Notes: a model not told the origin generated them from the letters alone. A DNA stretch of 22,411 nt from an uncultured Blautia sp. (GCA_900551715.1 URXG01000042.1:1-22411); one strand, 5' to 3'; counted from the first letter of the stretch, positions 5,693-14,736 are shown. Program-made: numbers and translations.

Positions 5693-6496
5693 TTACAGGT
5701 TTGTAACACGAAATCCTATTGCAACTGCCAGATAAACAAACAGCAGTATATAAGCAATATAGTCTCTTTTTTTGTAACGCAGTGGTTTCATCTGTGTTCT
5801 GTGGTCTCCGCCATGATAACATCTGGCTTCCATTGCCATGGCAAGATCGTTGGCACGACGGAAAGCAGAAATAAAAAGAGGTACAAGAAGCGGCACCATA
5901 TTTTTTACTTTCCGGATGAGGTTACCGCTTTCAAAATCAGCTCCTCTGGCAATCTGTGCTTTCATAATCTTATCTGTTTCTTCCAGTAGAATCGGAATGA
6001 AACGAAGTGCTATGGACATCATCATAGCAATCTCATGAACCGGTACGTGGATCTTATTCAAAGGACGGAGACTTTTTTCCAGTCCGTCCGTCAGCTGATT
6101 GGGCGTAGTGGTCAGTGTCATCAGCGAGGAACCGATTACCAGATAGACAAGTCTTACTGCCATCTTTACTGCAAGGGCAATGCCCTCTCTGGTAACTTGG
6201 AAGATTCCAAATTTCCACAGTACTTCTCCTGGTGTAAGAAGAATATTAAATACCATGGTGATCATCAGAATCATAAAGATCGCTTTCAGCCCTTTGAAAA
6301 TAAATTTTACCGGGACTTTGGACGCAATAATAATACCTGCCAGAAACAGTGTTGCCACTGCATATCCCAGTACAGAACGGAACAGGAATACGGTAATGAT
6401 AAAGAGCAGTGTTCCTGCAAGTTTGGTTCTGGGATCCAGCTTATGGATCACAGATCTGACCGGATAATACTGTCCGATGGTAATATCTCTAATCAT
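5693..6496 (-). CDS. ecfT: ECF transporter transmembrane subunit EcfT
   Basis: A 267-residue membrane protein linking the two ECF ATPases to interchangeable substrate-binding S subunits for vitamin or metal uptake. N-terminal features include the GQYYPVRSVIHKLDPRTKL motif, followed by hydrophobic segments. The cytoplasmic coupling helices carry ARG (183-185) and a second A-R-x (ARC, 224-226), the paired motif that docks into the ATPases. Its ATG overlaps the ecfA2 stop as ATGA (6493-6496), with GGAGG inside the end of ecfA2. No S-component gene is present, so the cargo cannot be told; such modules usually serve several S units encoded elsewhere. Confidence 0.95.
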   Translation of the reverse strand: MIRDITIGQYYPVRSVIHKLDPRTKLAGTLLFIITVFLFRSVLGYAVATLFLAGIIIASKVPVKFIFKGLKAIFMILMITMVFNILLTPGEVLWKFGIFQVTREGIALAVKMAVRLVYLVIGSSLMTLTTTPNQLTDGLEKSLRPLNKIHVPVHEIAMMMSIALRFIPILLEETDKIMKAQIARGADFESGNLIRKVKNMVPLLVPLFISAFRRANDLAMAMEARCYHGGDHRTQMKPLRYKKRDYIAYILLFVYLAVAIGFRVTNL

Positions 6497-7377
6497 CCCC
6501 TGGAACCTCCTTTCAGTAAAGGAGAATTCTTTTCTTTCAGAGCTTTCAGAATATCTTTTCTGGCTTCTTCCACCGTGATGTCACCTGGATCTACATTCAG
6601 CCCTTTGGCTTTCAGCGAGTGCATGATATAGGTGATCTGGGGTGCTGCGAGCCCCATTGCCTCAAGCTCCTTATAATGTGAAAAAACCTCTCTCGGATTC
6701 CCGTCAAAGGGGATCTCTCCATGATTCACTACGATCAGACGCTCCACGTATTTGGCAACATCTTCCATACTGTGGGATACCAGAATGATGGTGATGCCTC
6801 TGACCTTGTGAAGCTCTGCGATCTGATCAAGAATCTCGTCTCTTCCTTTGGGATCCAGCCCCGCAGTAGGCTCATCCAGGATCAAGATTCTGGGGTTCAT
6901 TGCCAGAACGCCGGCAATAGCCACACGCTTCTTCTGTCCTCCGGAAAGTTCAAAAGGAGACTTGATAAAGTTTTTTTCTTTAAATCCAACCTGTTCCAGA
7001 GCTTTGCGGGCTTCCACTTCTGCTTCCTGACGGCTCATTCCCTGGTTCATGGGACCAAAACATACATCAGAAAGTACATCACTTTCAAAAAGCTGGTGTT
7101 CCGGATACTGGAATACCAGTCCTACCTGACTTCTGAGGGCTCTTCTGTCGTAATTTTCTGCCCATATATCTTCACCATTATACAAAATAGTTCCTGAAGT
7201 AGGCTGGATCAGTGCATTAAAATGCTGGATCAGTGTGGACTTGCCACTTCCGGTGTGTCCGATCACACCAATAAACTGTCCGTCCGGGATATCCAGACTG
7301 ATATTCTTAAGAGCATGGATCTCATAAGAAGTTCCCGGACTGTAAGTATAAGTTACGTTTTTTAATTCTATTGACAT
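6493..7377 (-). CDS. ecfA2: ECF transporter ATPase EcfA2
   Basis: A 294-residue CbiO-type ABC ATPase, one half of the EcfA1-A2 heterodimer at the inner face of the membrane. Visible motifs are Walker A GHTGSGKST (40-48), Q-loop FQYPEHQLF (89-97), signature ELSGGQKKR (143-151), Walker B ILILDEP (164-170) and the switch histidine in SHSMEDV. The GHTGSGKST form and EHQLF sequence separate it from the adjacent EcfA1. It overlaps ecfA1 by 10 nt and ecfT by 4 nt, so the three are translationally coupled. Its own ribosome binding site is weak, which fits coupling. Confidence 0.95.
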   Translation of the reverse strand: MSIELKNVTYTYSPGTSYEIHALKNISLDIPDGQFIGVIGHTGSGKSTLIQHFNALIQPTSGTILYNGEDIWAENYDRRALRSQVGLVFQYPEHQLFESDVLSDVCFGPMNQGMSRQEAEVEARKALEQVGFKEKNFIKSPFELSGGQKKRVAIAGVLAMNPRILILDEPTAGLDPKGRDEILDQIAELHKVRGITIILVSHSMEDVAKYVERLIVVNHGEIPFDGNPREVFSHYKELEAMGLAAPQITYIMHSLKAKGLNVDPGDITVEEARKDILKALKEKNSPLLKGGSRG

Positions 7378-8213
7378 AAGGCATTTACCAACTCTTCCGT
7401 AGTAAGGATTCCATCCGGGATAGCAACTCCGGACATTTTCAGTTCGTGAGCCAGAAGCGTGACCTGCGGTACATCCAGACGATATTTTTTCAGTGTTTCT
7501 ACCTGTGAAAAAATCTCTCTTGGTGTACCTTCCATAACTACATGGCCATCGTCCATGACAACTACCCGGTCTGCATCGATCACTTCTTCCATATAATGGG
7601 TGATCAGGACCACTGTGACATTTTCCTGTCTGTTCAGCTGGTGTACTGCCTCCAGGACTTCTTTTCGTCCGTTAGGATCCAGCATAGCTGTAGGCTCATC
7701 CAGAACAATACACTGGGGGCGCATAGCCATCACACCTGCGATTGCCACTCTCTGCTTCTGTCCTCCTGAAAGTTTGTTTGGTGAATGGTGTCTGTAGGCA
7801 CTCATTCCTGTTTTCAGGAGGCTCTCATCGACTCTTTTCCATATATCATCCGTAGGGATTCCCATATTTTCCGGGCCAAACCCTACATCTTCCTCTACTA
7901 CTGTGCCAATGATCTGATTATCCGGATTCTGAAATACCATTCCGGCTTTCTGGCGTATTTTCCATAATTCCGGTTCTTTGGCGGTATCCATACCGTCAAT
8001 CCAGATCGTTCCTTCTGTGGGGAGCAGTAATGCATTGATATGCTTGGCAAATGTGGACTTACCGGAGCCATTATGCCCCAGCACTGCCACAAATTCACCT
8101 GCCTGGATATCCAGATCTACGTTATCCACAGCTCTCTGGGTATCCTGTACATTTCCGTCCTCATCATACCTTAAATAATCAAATCCAAGTTTAACTGCCT
8201 TGATGATTCCCAT
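7368..8213 (-). CDS. ecfA1: ECF transporter ATPase EcfA1
   Basis: A 281-residue CbiO-type ABC ATPase, partner of EcfA2. Motifs are Walker A GHNGSGKST (46-54), Q-loop FQNPDNQI, signature KLSGGQKQR (147-155), Walker B CIVLDEP (168-174) and a switch histidine in ITHYMEEV. The N-terminus has an insert (about 14-27, with DEDGNVQDTQ) between the first two strands, common in EcfA1. AAAGGA lies 6 nt before the ATG. It starts 11 nt after the engB stop, so it is probably read from the protease-cluster transcript; no promoter was seen between them. Confidence 0.95.
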   Translation of the reverse strand: MGIIKAVKLGFDYLRYDEDGNVQDTQRAVDNVDLDIQAGEFVAVLGHNGSGKSTFAKHINALLLPTEGTIWIDGMDTAKEPELWKIRQKAGMVFQNPDNQIIGTVVEEDVGFGPENMGIPTDDIWKRVDESLLKTGMSAYRHHSPNKLSGGQKQRVAIAGVMAMRPQCIVLDEPTAMLDPNGRKEVLEAVHQLNRQENVTVVLITHYMEEVIDADRVVVMDDGHVVMEGTPREIFSQVETLKKYRLDVPQVTLLAHELKMSGVAIPDGILTTEELVNALCQ

Positions 8214-8224
8214 TTTCTGTCCTT

Positions 8225-8830
8225 TCAGGCTTCTTCCTGGGGTACCAGTCCGGTAAGTGAATCAATCAGTTCCCAGATCTCGTCCCTGCCCTGTTTTGTT
8301 GTTGCGGAGTAAGGGATCACAGTGGTTCCCTTTTTCAGCTGAAGTCCTTCTCTTATGGCCTTTAAGTTTTTCTGTACCTGGCTTCGTTTTAGTTTGTCCA
8401 GCTTGGTAGCAATAATGATCGGTTCATATCCATTATGAAGGATCCATTCGTACATCTGTCTGTCATTTGCAGAAGGATCATGACGGATATCCACCAGCAG
8501 GAAAACTGCCTTCAGATTCCTGGATGTATGAAGATATCGTTCGATCATCTTACCCCATTTTTCTTTTTCTGACTGTGTAACCTTTGCATAGCCGTAGCCT
8601 GGCAGATCCACCAGATACATGGCTTCACTGATTTTGTAGAAATTGATGGTCTGTGTCTTACCTGGCTGTGCACTGGTACGTGCCAGTGATTTGCGGTTCA
8701 TCAGTCCATTGATCAGAGAAGACTTGCCTACGTTTGATTTACCTGCAAAAGCAACTTCCGGCATACCTGTATCCGGAAGTTTGCTGGTAACACCACATAC
8801 GATATCTAAAACTGCACTTTTTATAATCAT
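8225..8830 (-). CDS. yihA: Ribosome biogenesis GTPase YihA/YsxC/EngB
   Basis: A 201-residue GTPase needed for late 50S subunit assembly. G-motifs are in order: G1 GKSNVGKSS (30-38), G2 threonine in PGKTQTINF (57-65), G3 DLPGYG (75-80), G4 TKLDK (142-146) and G5 near YSATTKQG. It starts 17 nt after the lon stop, with AAAGGA upstream. The lon-engB order is widely conserved in Firmicutes, and spacing suggests cotranscription. Confidence 0.97.
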   Translation of the reverse strand: MIIKSAVLDIVCGVTSKLPDTGMPEVAFAGKSNVGKSSLINGLMNRKSLARTSAQPGKTQTINFYKISEAMYLVDLPGYGYAKVTQSEKEKWGKMIERYLHTSRNLKAVFLLVDIRHDPSANDRQMYEWILHNGYEPIIIATKLDKLKRSQVQKNLKAIREGLQLKKGTTVIPYSATTKQGRDEIWELIDSLTGLVPQEEA

Positions 8831-8847
8831 GTGTTTCTTTCCTTTAT

Positions 8848-11166
8848 TCAGCGTGCAAGTGCTTCATGGAGCACTTCATTCATGTTGTCAACAAAAGAAA
8901 TCTTGAGACCGTCCAGGATCTCCTGGTCCATCTCCTGGATGTCCGGTTTGTTTTCTTTTGGCACCAGGACCTGTCTGATCTTCGCATATTTGGCTGCAAG
9001 AAGTTTTTCTTTTAAACCACCGATAGGAAGCACCCGTCCTCTCAGGGTGATCTCACCGGTCATTGCCACATCTGCACGTACTTCCCTGCCGATGATGGCA
9101 GACAGCATGGCGGTTGCCATGGTGATCCCAGCAGAAGGCCCGTCTTTTGGAACAGCTCCTTCCGGGATATGTACATGAATATCATGTTCCTGGAAAAACT
9201 CAGGTGCAACGTCGTATCTGTCTGCTACAGAACGAATATAGGAAATACCTGCCTGTGCAGATTCTTTCATAACATCTCCCAGCTGACCTGTAAGAACAAG
9301 CTCGCCTTTGCCTGGCATTACATTGACTTCAATCTGAAGAGTATCTCCTCCTACCTGTGTCCATGCAAGACCTCTGGCAATTCCTACTTCGTCTTTTTTG
9401 TTTGCCATAAGGTAATTATATCTGGCTTTTCCAAGATATTTCTCCAGATTCTTACCTGTAACGGAGACTTTTTGCTTACCCTCTTCCATGATCTCTCTGG
9501 CTGCTTTGCGGCAGATCTGACCGAGCTTACGCTCCAGTCCCCGGACACCAGCTTCTTTTGTATAGAGGTTGATGATCTTGCGAAGTGCACCTGCCTGAAT
9601 GGTAAGAGTGCCCCTGGGTATGCCATTGACCTCCAGCTGCTTCGGAATCAGATGTTCTTTGGCAATGTGCTCTTTCTCATTCTCAGTATACCCGGAAATC
9701 TCAATGACTTCCATACGGTCAAGAAGAGGCCTGGGGATTTCCTGCATGTCATTGGCTGTTGCAATAAACAGAACCTCAGAAAGATCCTGTGGTACTTCGA
9801 TATAATGGTCATTAAAATGACTGTTCTGCTCAGGGTCCAGTACTTCCAGAAGTGCTGAGGAAGTATCTCCCTTATAATCGCTGCTGGTCTTGTCGATCTC
9901 ATCCAAAAGGATCAGTGGATTACTTACCCCTGCCTGCTGGAGAGCTACAGTGATACGCCCCGGCATAGCTCCTACATAAGTCTTACGGTGACCTCTGATC
10001 TCAGCTTCATCCCTGATTCCTCCAAGACAGATTCTTACATATTTCTTGTGAAGCGCTTCTGCCACAGATCTGGCAATAGAAGTCTTACCTGTTCCCGGAG
10101 GTCCTACCAGACAGAGAATCGGACTTTTGCCTCCGGAAGTCAGCTTACGGACAGAAAGGAATTCCATGATCCGTTCTTTGACTTCTTTCATGCCATAATG
10201 CCCTTCCTCCAGGATCTTCCATGCTTCTTTCAGATCCTCAGAATCTTCAGAACGTCTGTCCCAGGGAAGGCTGAGCATGGTCTCAATGTAAGTACTCAGT
10301 ACACTGCTCTCTGCCACAGCAGAATTCATGCTGCGGAAACGCTTGATCTCTTTGACGATCTTGTCCTTTACTTCCTGTGATGCCGGAAGCTCTTCCAGCT
10401 GCTTCATGTACTCATCTGCTGTATCAGAAGTGCTTTCTTCTCCCAGTTCTTCCCGGATCAGTTTCATCTGTTCCCGAAGAATATAATCCCGCTGATTTTT
10501 GTCTACACGAACTTTCAGTCTTCGCTGAAGATCATGGCTGATCTTCATAACCTGAATCTCGTTGGTCATTGTAGCTGCGATTATTTCATATCTTTCTTCC
10601 AGTGTGACCGCCTCAAGGATCTTCTGGCGGCTCTGGTAATTTACAGAAAGATTGACAGAAATCTGGGACAAAAGTTCTTCAATACTTCCAGACTCCATGA
10701 TCTGTGCTATCTGGTCCTTGGTAAGGCGATTACTTTCTGTAGAATACTGCTGGAACAGCTCCCTGAGACTTCTCATCATGGCTTCAATCATGGTAGGATC
10801 GTATTTTCGTTCATCTTCCGGTTCAAAAACAGCGATCTCTGCTTTCAGAAAAGGCTTTTCCTGTTCCAGGGAGAGAAGTTCTGCTCTGTCATAGCCCTCA
10901 ACAAGGACTCTGAGAACGTCTTGTGGTAATTTTACTACCTGTTTTACGAAAGCAACGGTACCTACCTGATACAGATCCGGGATTCCAGGATTTTCTGTTT
11001 CAGGATCTTTCTGGGTGATCAGGAATACTCTCTGGTCTTTTACCATGGCAGCTTCAACAGCCTTGATGGATTTTTCTCTGCTGATATCAAAATGAACAAT
11101 CATATCCGGCAGTATCGTAGTTCCCCGAAGGGCGATCGCCGGAAGTATTTCTATTGGTTGTGTCAT
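8848..11166 (-). CDS. lon: ATP-dependent protease Lon (LonA)
   Basis: A 772-residue cytosolic AAA+ serine protease that degrades damaged and regulatory proteins, of typical LonA length. The N-terminal LON substrate domain spans about 6-205, followed by a coiled linker. The AAA module has Walker A GPPGTGKTS and Walker B LILLDEID. The C-terminal protease domain has the catalytic serine S678 in PKDGPSAG and lysine K721 in GGLKEKLLAAK, 43 residues apart as in E. coli Lon. It lies 18 nt after clpX and 17 nt before engB. No HrcA (CIRCE) site or tandem CtsR site was seen at its start. Confidence 0.98.
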   Translation of the reverse strand: MTQPIEILPAIALRGTTILPDMIVHFDISREKSIKAVEAAMVKDQRVFLITQKDPETENPGIPDLYQVGTVAFVKQVVKLPQDVLRVLVEGYDRAELLSLEQEKPFLKAEIAVFEPEDERKYDPTMIEAMMRSLRELFQQYSTESNRLTKDQIAQIMESGSIEELLSQISVNLSVNYQSRQKILEAVTLEERYEIIAATMTNEIQVMKISHDLQRRLKVRVDKNQRDYILREQMKLIREELGEESTSDTADEYMKQLEELPASQEVKDKIVKEIKRFRSMNSAVAESSVLSTYIETMLSLPWDRRSEDSEDLKEAWKILEEGHYGMKEVKERIMEFLSVRKLTSGGKSPILCLVGPPGTGKTSIARSVAEALHKKYVRICLGGIRDEAEIRGHRKTYVGAMPGRITVALQQAGVSNPLILLDEIDKTSSDYKGDTSSALLEVLDPEQNSHFNDHYIEVPQDLSEVLFIATANDMQEIPRPLLDRMEVIEISGYTENEKEHIAKEHLIPKQLEVNGIPRGTLTIQAGALRKIINLYTKEAGVRGLERKLGQICRKAAREIMEEGKQKVSVTGKNLEKYLGKARYNYLMANKKDEVGIARGLAWTQVGGDTLQIEVNVMPGKGELVLTGQLGDVMKESAQAGISYIRSVADRYDVAPEFFQEHDIHVHIPEGAVPKDGPSAGITMATAMLSAIIGREVRADVAMTGEITLRGRVLPIGGLKEKLLAAKYAKIRQVLVPKENKPDIQEMDQEILDGLKISFVDNMNEVLHEALAR

Positions 11167-11184
11167 GTTTCTTCAGTCCCTTCT

Positions 11185-12498
11185 TTACGCTGTTTCCGGT
11201 GCGCCTTTCTTTCTGGTACGGGAACTTCTTCTGCCGGATGCAGGAATCTGCGCCGGTGCTTCTCCATAGGTGATCTCCGGTTCGCCGGTTCCCTCTACTA
11301 CCTCTTTGGTAATAACACATTTGCGGATGGTGTCATCAGAAGGTGTTCTGTACATAAGATCCATGAGGGATTTTTCCATGATGGATCTTAAGCCTCTGGC
11401 ACCAGTCTTACGTTCCAGAGACTTTCTGGCTACCAGCTCCAGTGCCTCGTCCTTAAATTCAAGATCCACTCCGTCAAGTTCAAATAATTTATGGTACTGT
11501 CTTGTAAGTGAATTCTTTGGCTCTTTCAGGATACGAATCAGTGCTTTCTCATCCAGTCCGTCCAGAGTTACTACAATAGGAACTCGTCCGATAAATTCAG
11601 GGATCAGACCATACTTGATAAAGTCTTCCGGCATAACATCTTTCAGAACTTCACCGATGTTCCGTTCTTTCTTTACTGCCACTTCTGCACCGAATCCAAT
11701 AGACTTGGTATCTTTACGTGCTTCGATGGTCTTTTCGATTCCGTCAAAAGCACCGCCGCAGATAAACAGAATATTAGTGGTATCGATCTGAAGGAATTCC
11801 TGATGAGGATGCTTACGTCCGCCCTGAGGTGGTACACTTGCTACGGTTCCCTCAAGGATCTTAAGAAGTGCCTGCTGCACACCTTCTCCGGAAACATCCC
11901 TGGTGATGGATGCATTTTCGGATTTTCTGGTGATCTTGTCAATCTCATCAATATAAATAATACCGTACTGTGCACGTTCAATATCGTAATCTGCTGCCTG
12001 AATGATCTTCAGAAGGATATTCTCTACGTCTTCACCTACATAACCTGCTTCTGTAAGAGTGGTGGCATCTGCGATAGCAAACGGTACATTTAGAAGGCGG
12101 GCAAGTGTCTGCGCCAGAAGTGTCTTACCAGAACCGGTAGGTCCAAGCATAAGAATATTGCTCTTCTGCAATTCCACATCCAGATCATGAGAAGCTGTGA
12201 TTCTCTTGTAATGGTTGTAAACAGCTACTGACAGCGCCTTTTTGGCTTCATCCTGCCCAATCACATAGTCGTCAAGGATCCTGTGGATCTCTTCTGGTTT
12301 CAGAAGGTTGATATCAGAATCATATACTTCAGAAGGTCCGTACTGTGCCAGCTCTTCCTCCATGATCTCTGAACATATTCCGATACATTCATCACAAATA
12401 AAAACTCCCTCCGGACCTGCGATCAGTTTCCGTACCTGGTCTTCTGATTTGTGACAAAAAGAGCATCTGACTTTTCCTTCTCTTATTTTTTCTGCCAT
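11185..12498 (-). CDS. clpX: ClpX, ATPase subunit of ClpXP
   Basis: A 437-residue AAA+ unfoldase that feeds substrates to ClpP. The N-terminal zinc-binding domain has C12, C15, C35 and C38. The AAA domain has Walker A GPTGSGKT (119-126), pore loop GYVGED (152-157), Walker B IIYIDEID (180-187) and the ClpP-docking IGF loop (267-269). A C-terminal tail rich in R, K and P (about 415-437) is longer than usual. The purine-rich AAAGGAAA is about 13-15 nt from the ATG, an unusually long spacing. A 153-nt gap with hairpins separates it from clpP, and lon follows after 18 nt. Confidence 0.98.
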   Translation of the reverse strand: MAEKIREGKVRCSFCHKSEDQVRKLIAGPEGVFICDECIGICSEIMEEELAQYGPSEVYDSDINLLKPEEIHRILDDYVIGQDEAKKALSVAVYNHYKRITASHDLDVELQKSNILMLGPTGSGKTLLAQTLARLLNVPFAIADATTLTEAGYVGEDVENILLKIIQAADYDIERAQYGIIYIDEIDKITRKSENASITRDVSGEGVQQALLKILEGTVASVPPQGGRKHPHQEFLQIDTTNILFICGGAFDGIEKTIEARKDTKSIGFGAEVAVKKERNIGEVLKDVMPEDFIKYGLIPEFIGRVPIVVTLDGLDEKALIRILKEPKNSLTRQYHKLFELDGVDLEFKDEALELVARKSLERKTGARGLRSIMEKSLMDLMYRTPSDDTIRKCVITKEVVEGTGEPEITYGEAPAQIPASGRRSSRTRKKGAPETA

Positions 12499-12519
12499 AA
12501 ATATTTTTCGTTTCCTTTC

Positions 12520-12553
12520 TGTTTGATATGGAGTTATGCTTATGCATCAAACA
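12520..12553 (-). promoter_or_regulatory. Overlapping hairpins in the clpX leader
   Basis: TGTTTGAT (12520-12527) can pair with ATCAAACA (12546-12553). A smaller hairpin, ATGC (12536-12539) with GCAT (12544-12547), shares two bases with it, so the two stems compete. The larger stem lies next to the distant clpX ribosome binding site (about 12511-12518). A control role is inference. Confidence 0.3.
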
Positions 12554-12607
12554 AGAGAAAACCTCCCCTGGAAGCCTTCTCCTGTAACTTTATGGTGAAA
12601 GCAAGAC

Positions 12608-12631
12608 AAGACCCCTGAGATCAGGAGTCTT
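12608..12631 (-). terminator. Hairpin between clpP and clpX, weak terminator candidate
   Basis: On the minus strand a 10-bp stem (12622-12631 with 12608-12617, one G-U, loop 12618-12621) is followed by GTCTTGCTTT, a poor T tract. On the plus strand the stem has a C-A mismatch but a better T-rich tail (TTTTCTTT). It may reduce readthrough from clpP into clpX. Confidence 0.45.
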
Positions 12632-12651
12632 TTCTTTGCCTTGTGTCTGCA

Positions 12652-13233
12652 TTATTTATGCTCAACAACACCGTCGATCAGTCCATATGCCTTTGCTTCT
12701 TCTGCAGTCATATAATTATCGCGGTCTGTGTCTTTTTCCACTACTTCAATAGGCTGTCCTGTATTCTCAGCCAGGATTTCATTCAGGGTTCTCTTAGTCT
12801 GTGCAATATGATCCGCTACGATCTGGATTTCTGTTGCCTGACCCTGAGCACCGCCTGAAGGCTGATGAATCATTATGGTAGAATGCGGCAGCGCGTATCT
12901 CTTGCCTTTGGTTCCACCTGCCAGAAGGAATGCACCCATGCTGGCTGCCATTCCAAGGCAGATGGTGGAAACATCGCATTTGATATACTTCATGGTATCA
13001 TAGATAGCCATACCTGCTGTTACAGAACCACCAGGACTGTTGATATACAGCTGAATATCCTTACTTGGATCTTCTGCCTCAAGGAATAAAAGCTGTGCCA
13101 CGATAATGCTGGCGCTTACGTCATTTACTTCCTCTCCAAGAAAGATAATACGATCTTTCAGAAGACGGGAATAAATATCGTAGCTTCTCTCTCCTCTGCT
13201 GGTCTGCTCAATGACATAGGGTACTAAACTCAT
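12652..13233 (-). CDS. clpP: ATP-dependent Clp protease proteolytic subunit
   Basis: A 193-residue serine protease that forms the double-heptamer chamber of ClpXP. The catalytic triad is at standard positions: S98 in GMAASMG, H123 in MIHQPSGG and D172 in DTDRDN. The N-terminal YVIEQTSRGERSYDIYSRLL is typical of housekeeping ClpP. GGAGG lies 7 nt before the ATG. It starts 42 nt after tig with no terminator between them, so tig-clpP is probably one transcript. Confidence 0.98.
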   Translation of the reverse strand: MSLVPYVIEQTSRGERSYDIYSRLLKDRIIFLGEEVNDVSASIIVAQLLFLEAEDPSKDIQLYINSPGGSVTAGMAIYDTMKYIKCDVSTICLGMAASMGAFLLAGGTKGKRYALPHSTIMIHQPSGGAQGQATEIQIVADHIAQTKRTLNEILAENTGQPIEVVEKDTDRDNYMTAEEAKAYGLIDGVVEHK

Positions 13234-13275
13234 ATAAATGCCTCCATTCGTCGTTTCACAGTGGATACACTCTAC

Positions 13276-14562
13276 TTAGGCTTCCTTTGCCTCGTCAGCA
13301 ACCAGAGTTACAGCTTTCTGTACAGCCATATCTTTCTTCATCTGCTCTAATTCGCGGTCGCCAAGCAGTTCTTTGATCTTATCCACTTCCATCTTATATG
13401 CATCAGCCATTTTCTTGAATTCTTCTTCAACTTCTTCTTCAGATGGCTGGATGTTTTCTACTTCTGCAATCTTCTCAAGAACCAGTCTTGTCTGGATTCT
13501 CTTAAGAGCCTGCGGTTTCATTTCTTCCTGCATTTTTTCTACAGTCATTCCTGTGAACTGGAAGTACTGCTCCATGGTCAGTCCCTGAGACTGCATTCTT
13601 CTGGAGAAGTCGTCAAGCATCTGACGAACCTGTGTATCCAGCATAGCATCCGGGATCTCCATCTGTGCATTCTCGATTGCTTTGTCTACTGCAGCGTTTT
13701 CTTTTGCTGCACGTGCTTCTTTTTCTTTCTTTTCTGTCAGGTTTTTCTTGATGTCTTCTTTATACTCTGCAAGAGTATCGAATTCAGAAGCGTCCTGTGC
13801 AAAATCATCATCCAGTTCCGGAAGTTCTTTTGCTTCTACTTTCTTAACGTCACACTGGAATACAGCTTCTTTGCCAGCCAGCTCTTTTGCCTGATATTCT
13901 TCCGGGAAAGTAACCTTAACTTCTACATGGTCTTCAGCTTTTGCTCCGATCAGCTGATCTTCAAATCCAGGAATGAAGGATCCGGAACCAAGTGTCAGAG
14001 GATAATCTGTGCCTTTACCACCTTCGAATGCTTCTCCGTCAACAAATCCTTCGAAGTCGATTGTAACGATGTCACCGTTTTCTGCTCCACGGTCTTCTAC
14101 AGTAACTGTTCTGGAGTTTTTCTCCTGTTCTTTCTTCAGTTCTGCCTCTACGTCTTCGTCTGTAACTTCTACGTCAGTCTTCGGTACTTCTACTCCTTTG
14201 TATTCTCCAAGGGTAACTTCCGGTTTTACTGCTACTTCAGCTGTGAAGATGAAAGCTTTGCCAGGCTCAGCCTGTGTTACATCAATCTGTGGCTGAGAAA
14301 CGATCTCAAGATCACATTCCTCAACTGCTTTGCTGTAGTGTTCCGGAATCAGAGCGTTTGCTGCATCTTCAAGGAAAATTCCTTTTCCGTACATCTGCTC
14401 GATCATTTTTCTTGGAGCTTTTCCTTTACGGAATCCAGGAAGAGTGATTCTTCCTTTTGCTTTCTGGTATGCATTCTGCATAGCTTTTTCTAAATCTTCA
14501 GCAGAAACCTCGATTGTAAGTTTTGCCATGTTCTTTTCCAGTTTTTCAACCTGTAAACTCAT
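13276..14562 (-). CDS. tig: Trigger factor
   Basis: A 428-residue ribosome-associated chaperone and peptidyl-prolyl isomerase that meets nascent chains at the exit tunnel. The N-terminal ribosome-binding domain has the signature GFRKGKAPRK (43-52). An FKBP-type PPIase domain spans about 158-255, with GDIVTIDFEGFVDG and GSGSFIPGFEDQLIG. The C-terminal chaperone arms are rich in charged helices. AAGGAGG lies about 10 nt before the ATG. It heads the leftward tig-clpP-clpX-lon-engB run and has a promoter near 14711-14736 and a structured leader of about 150 nt. Confidence 0.97.
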   Translation of the reverse strand: MSLQVEKLEKNMAKLTIEVSAEDLEKAMQNAYQKAKGRITLPGFRKGKAPRKMIEQMYGKGIFLEDAANALIPEHYSKAVEECDLEIVSQPQIDVTQAEPGKAFIFTAEVAVKPEVTLGEYKGVEVPKTDVEVTDEDVEAELKKEQEKNSRTVTVEDRGAENGDIVTIDFEGFVDGEAFEGGKGTDYPLTLGSGSFIPGFEDQLIGAKAEDHVEVKVTFPEEYQAKELAGKEAVFQCDVKKVEAKELPELDDDFAQDASEFDTLAEYKEDIKKNLTEKKEKEARAAKENAAVDKAIENAQMEIPDAMLDTQVRQMLDDFSRRMQSQGLTMEQYFQFTGMTVEKMQEEMKPQALKRIQTRLVLEKIAEVENIQPSEEEVEEEFKKMADAYKMEVDKIKELLGDRELEQMKKDMAVQKAVTLVADEAKEA

Positions 14563-14655
14563 GTTTCCTGTTCCTCCTTAATTCTCAGGGTAAACCTCTG
14601 TTTATCTCTTTATTTTATCCCTGCCGGCGTTTTGACCATGCAGGTATCTGCATCT

Positions 14656-14696
14656 CATTCAGGGCCCGAATGTATCTGATATCGGGGAAGAGATAC
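14656..14696 (-). promoter_or_regulatory. Two dyads in the tig leader
   Basis: CATTC (14656-14660) pairs with GAATG (14668-14672) around AGGGCCC. GTATCT (14672-14677) pairs with AGATAC (14691-14696). The stems share one base and lie in the predicted 5' leader. A single TTTGACC (14631-14637 region) resembles half of a CtsR site, but the second heptad is absent. Confidence 0.3.
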
Positions 14697-14710
14697 AATT
14701 ACAGTCATTA

Positions 14711-14736
14711 TCGTAGTATAGCACAACCCTTTTCAA
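14711..14736 (-). promoter_or_regulatory. Promoter region of tig
   Basis: The minus strand has an extended -10, TGCTATACT (14723-14715). A second reading is TTGAAA (14736-14731), 18 nt, then GATAAT. Both place the start near 14705, giving a leader of about 140-150 nt. Confidence 0.45.

Noticed and set aside
9169..9858. Long plus-strand frame antisense to lon
   Set aside because: It is the shadow of a clear lon reading frame, with no domain or start signal.
14628..14640. CtsR operator upstream of tig
   Set aside because: Only one TTTGACC heptad is present; a CtsR site needs two spaced by 3 nt.
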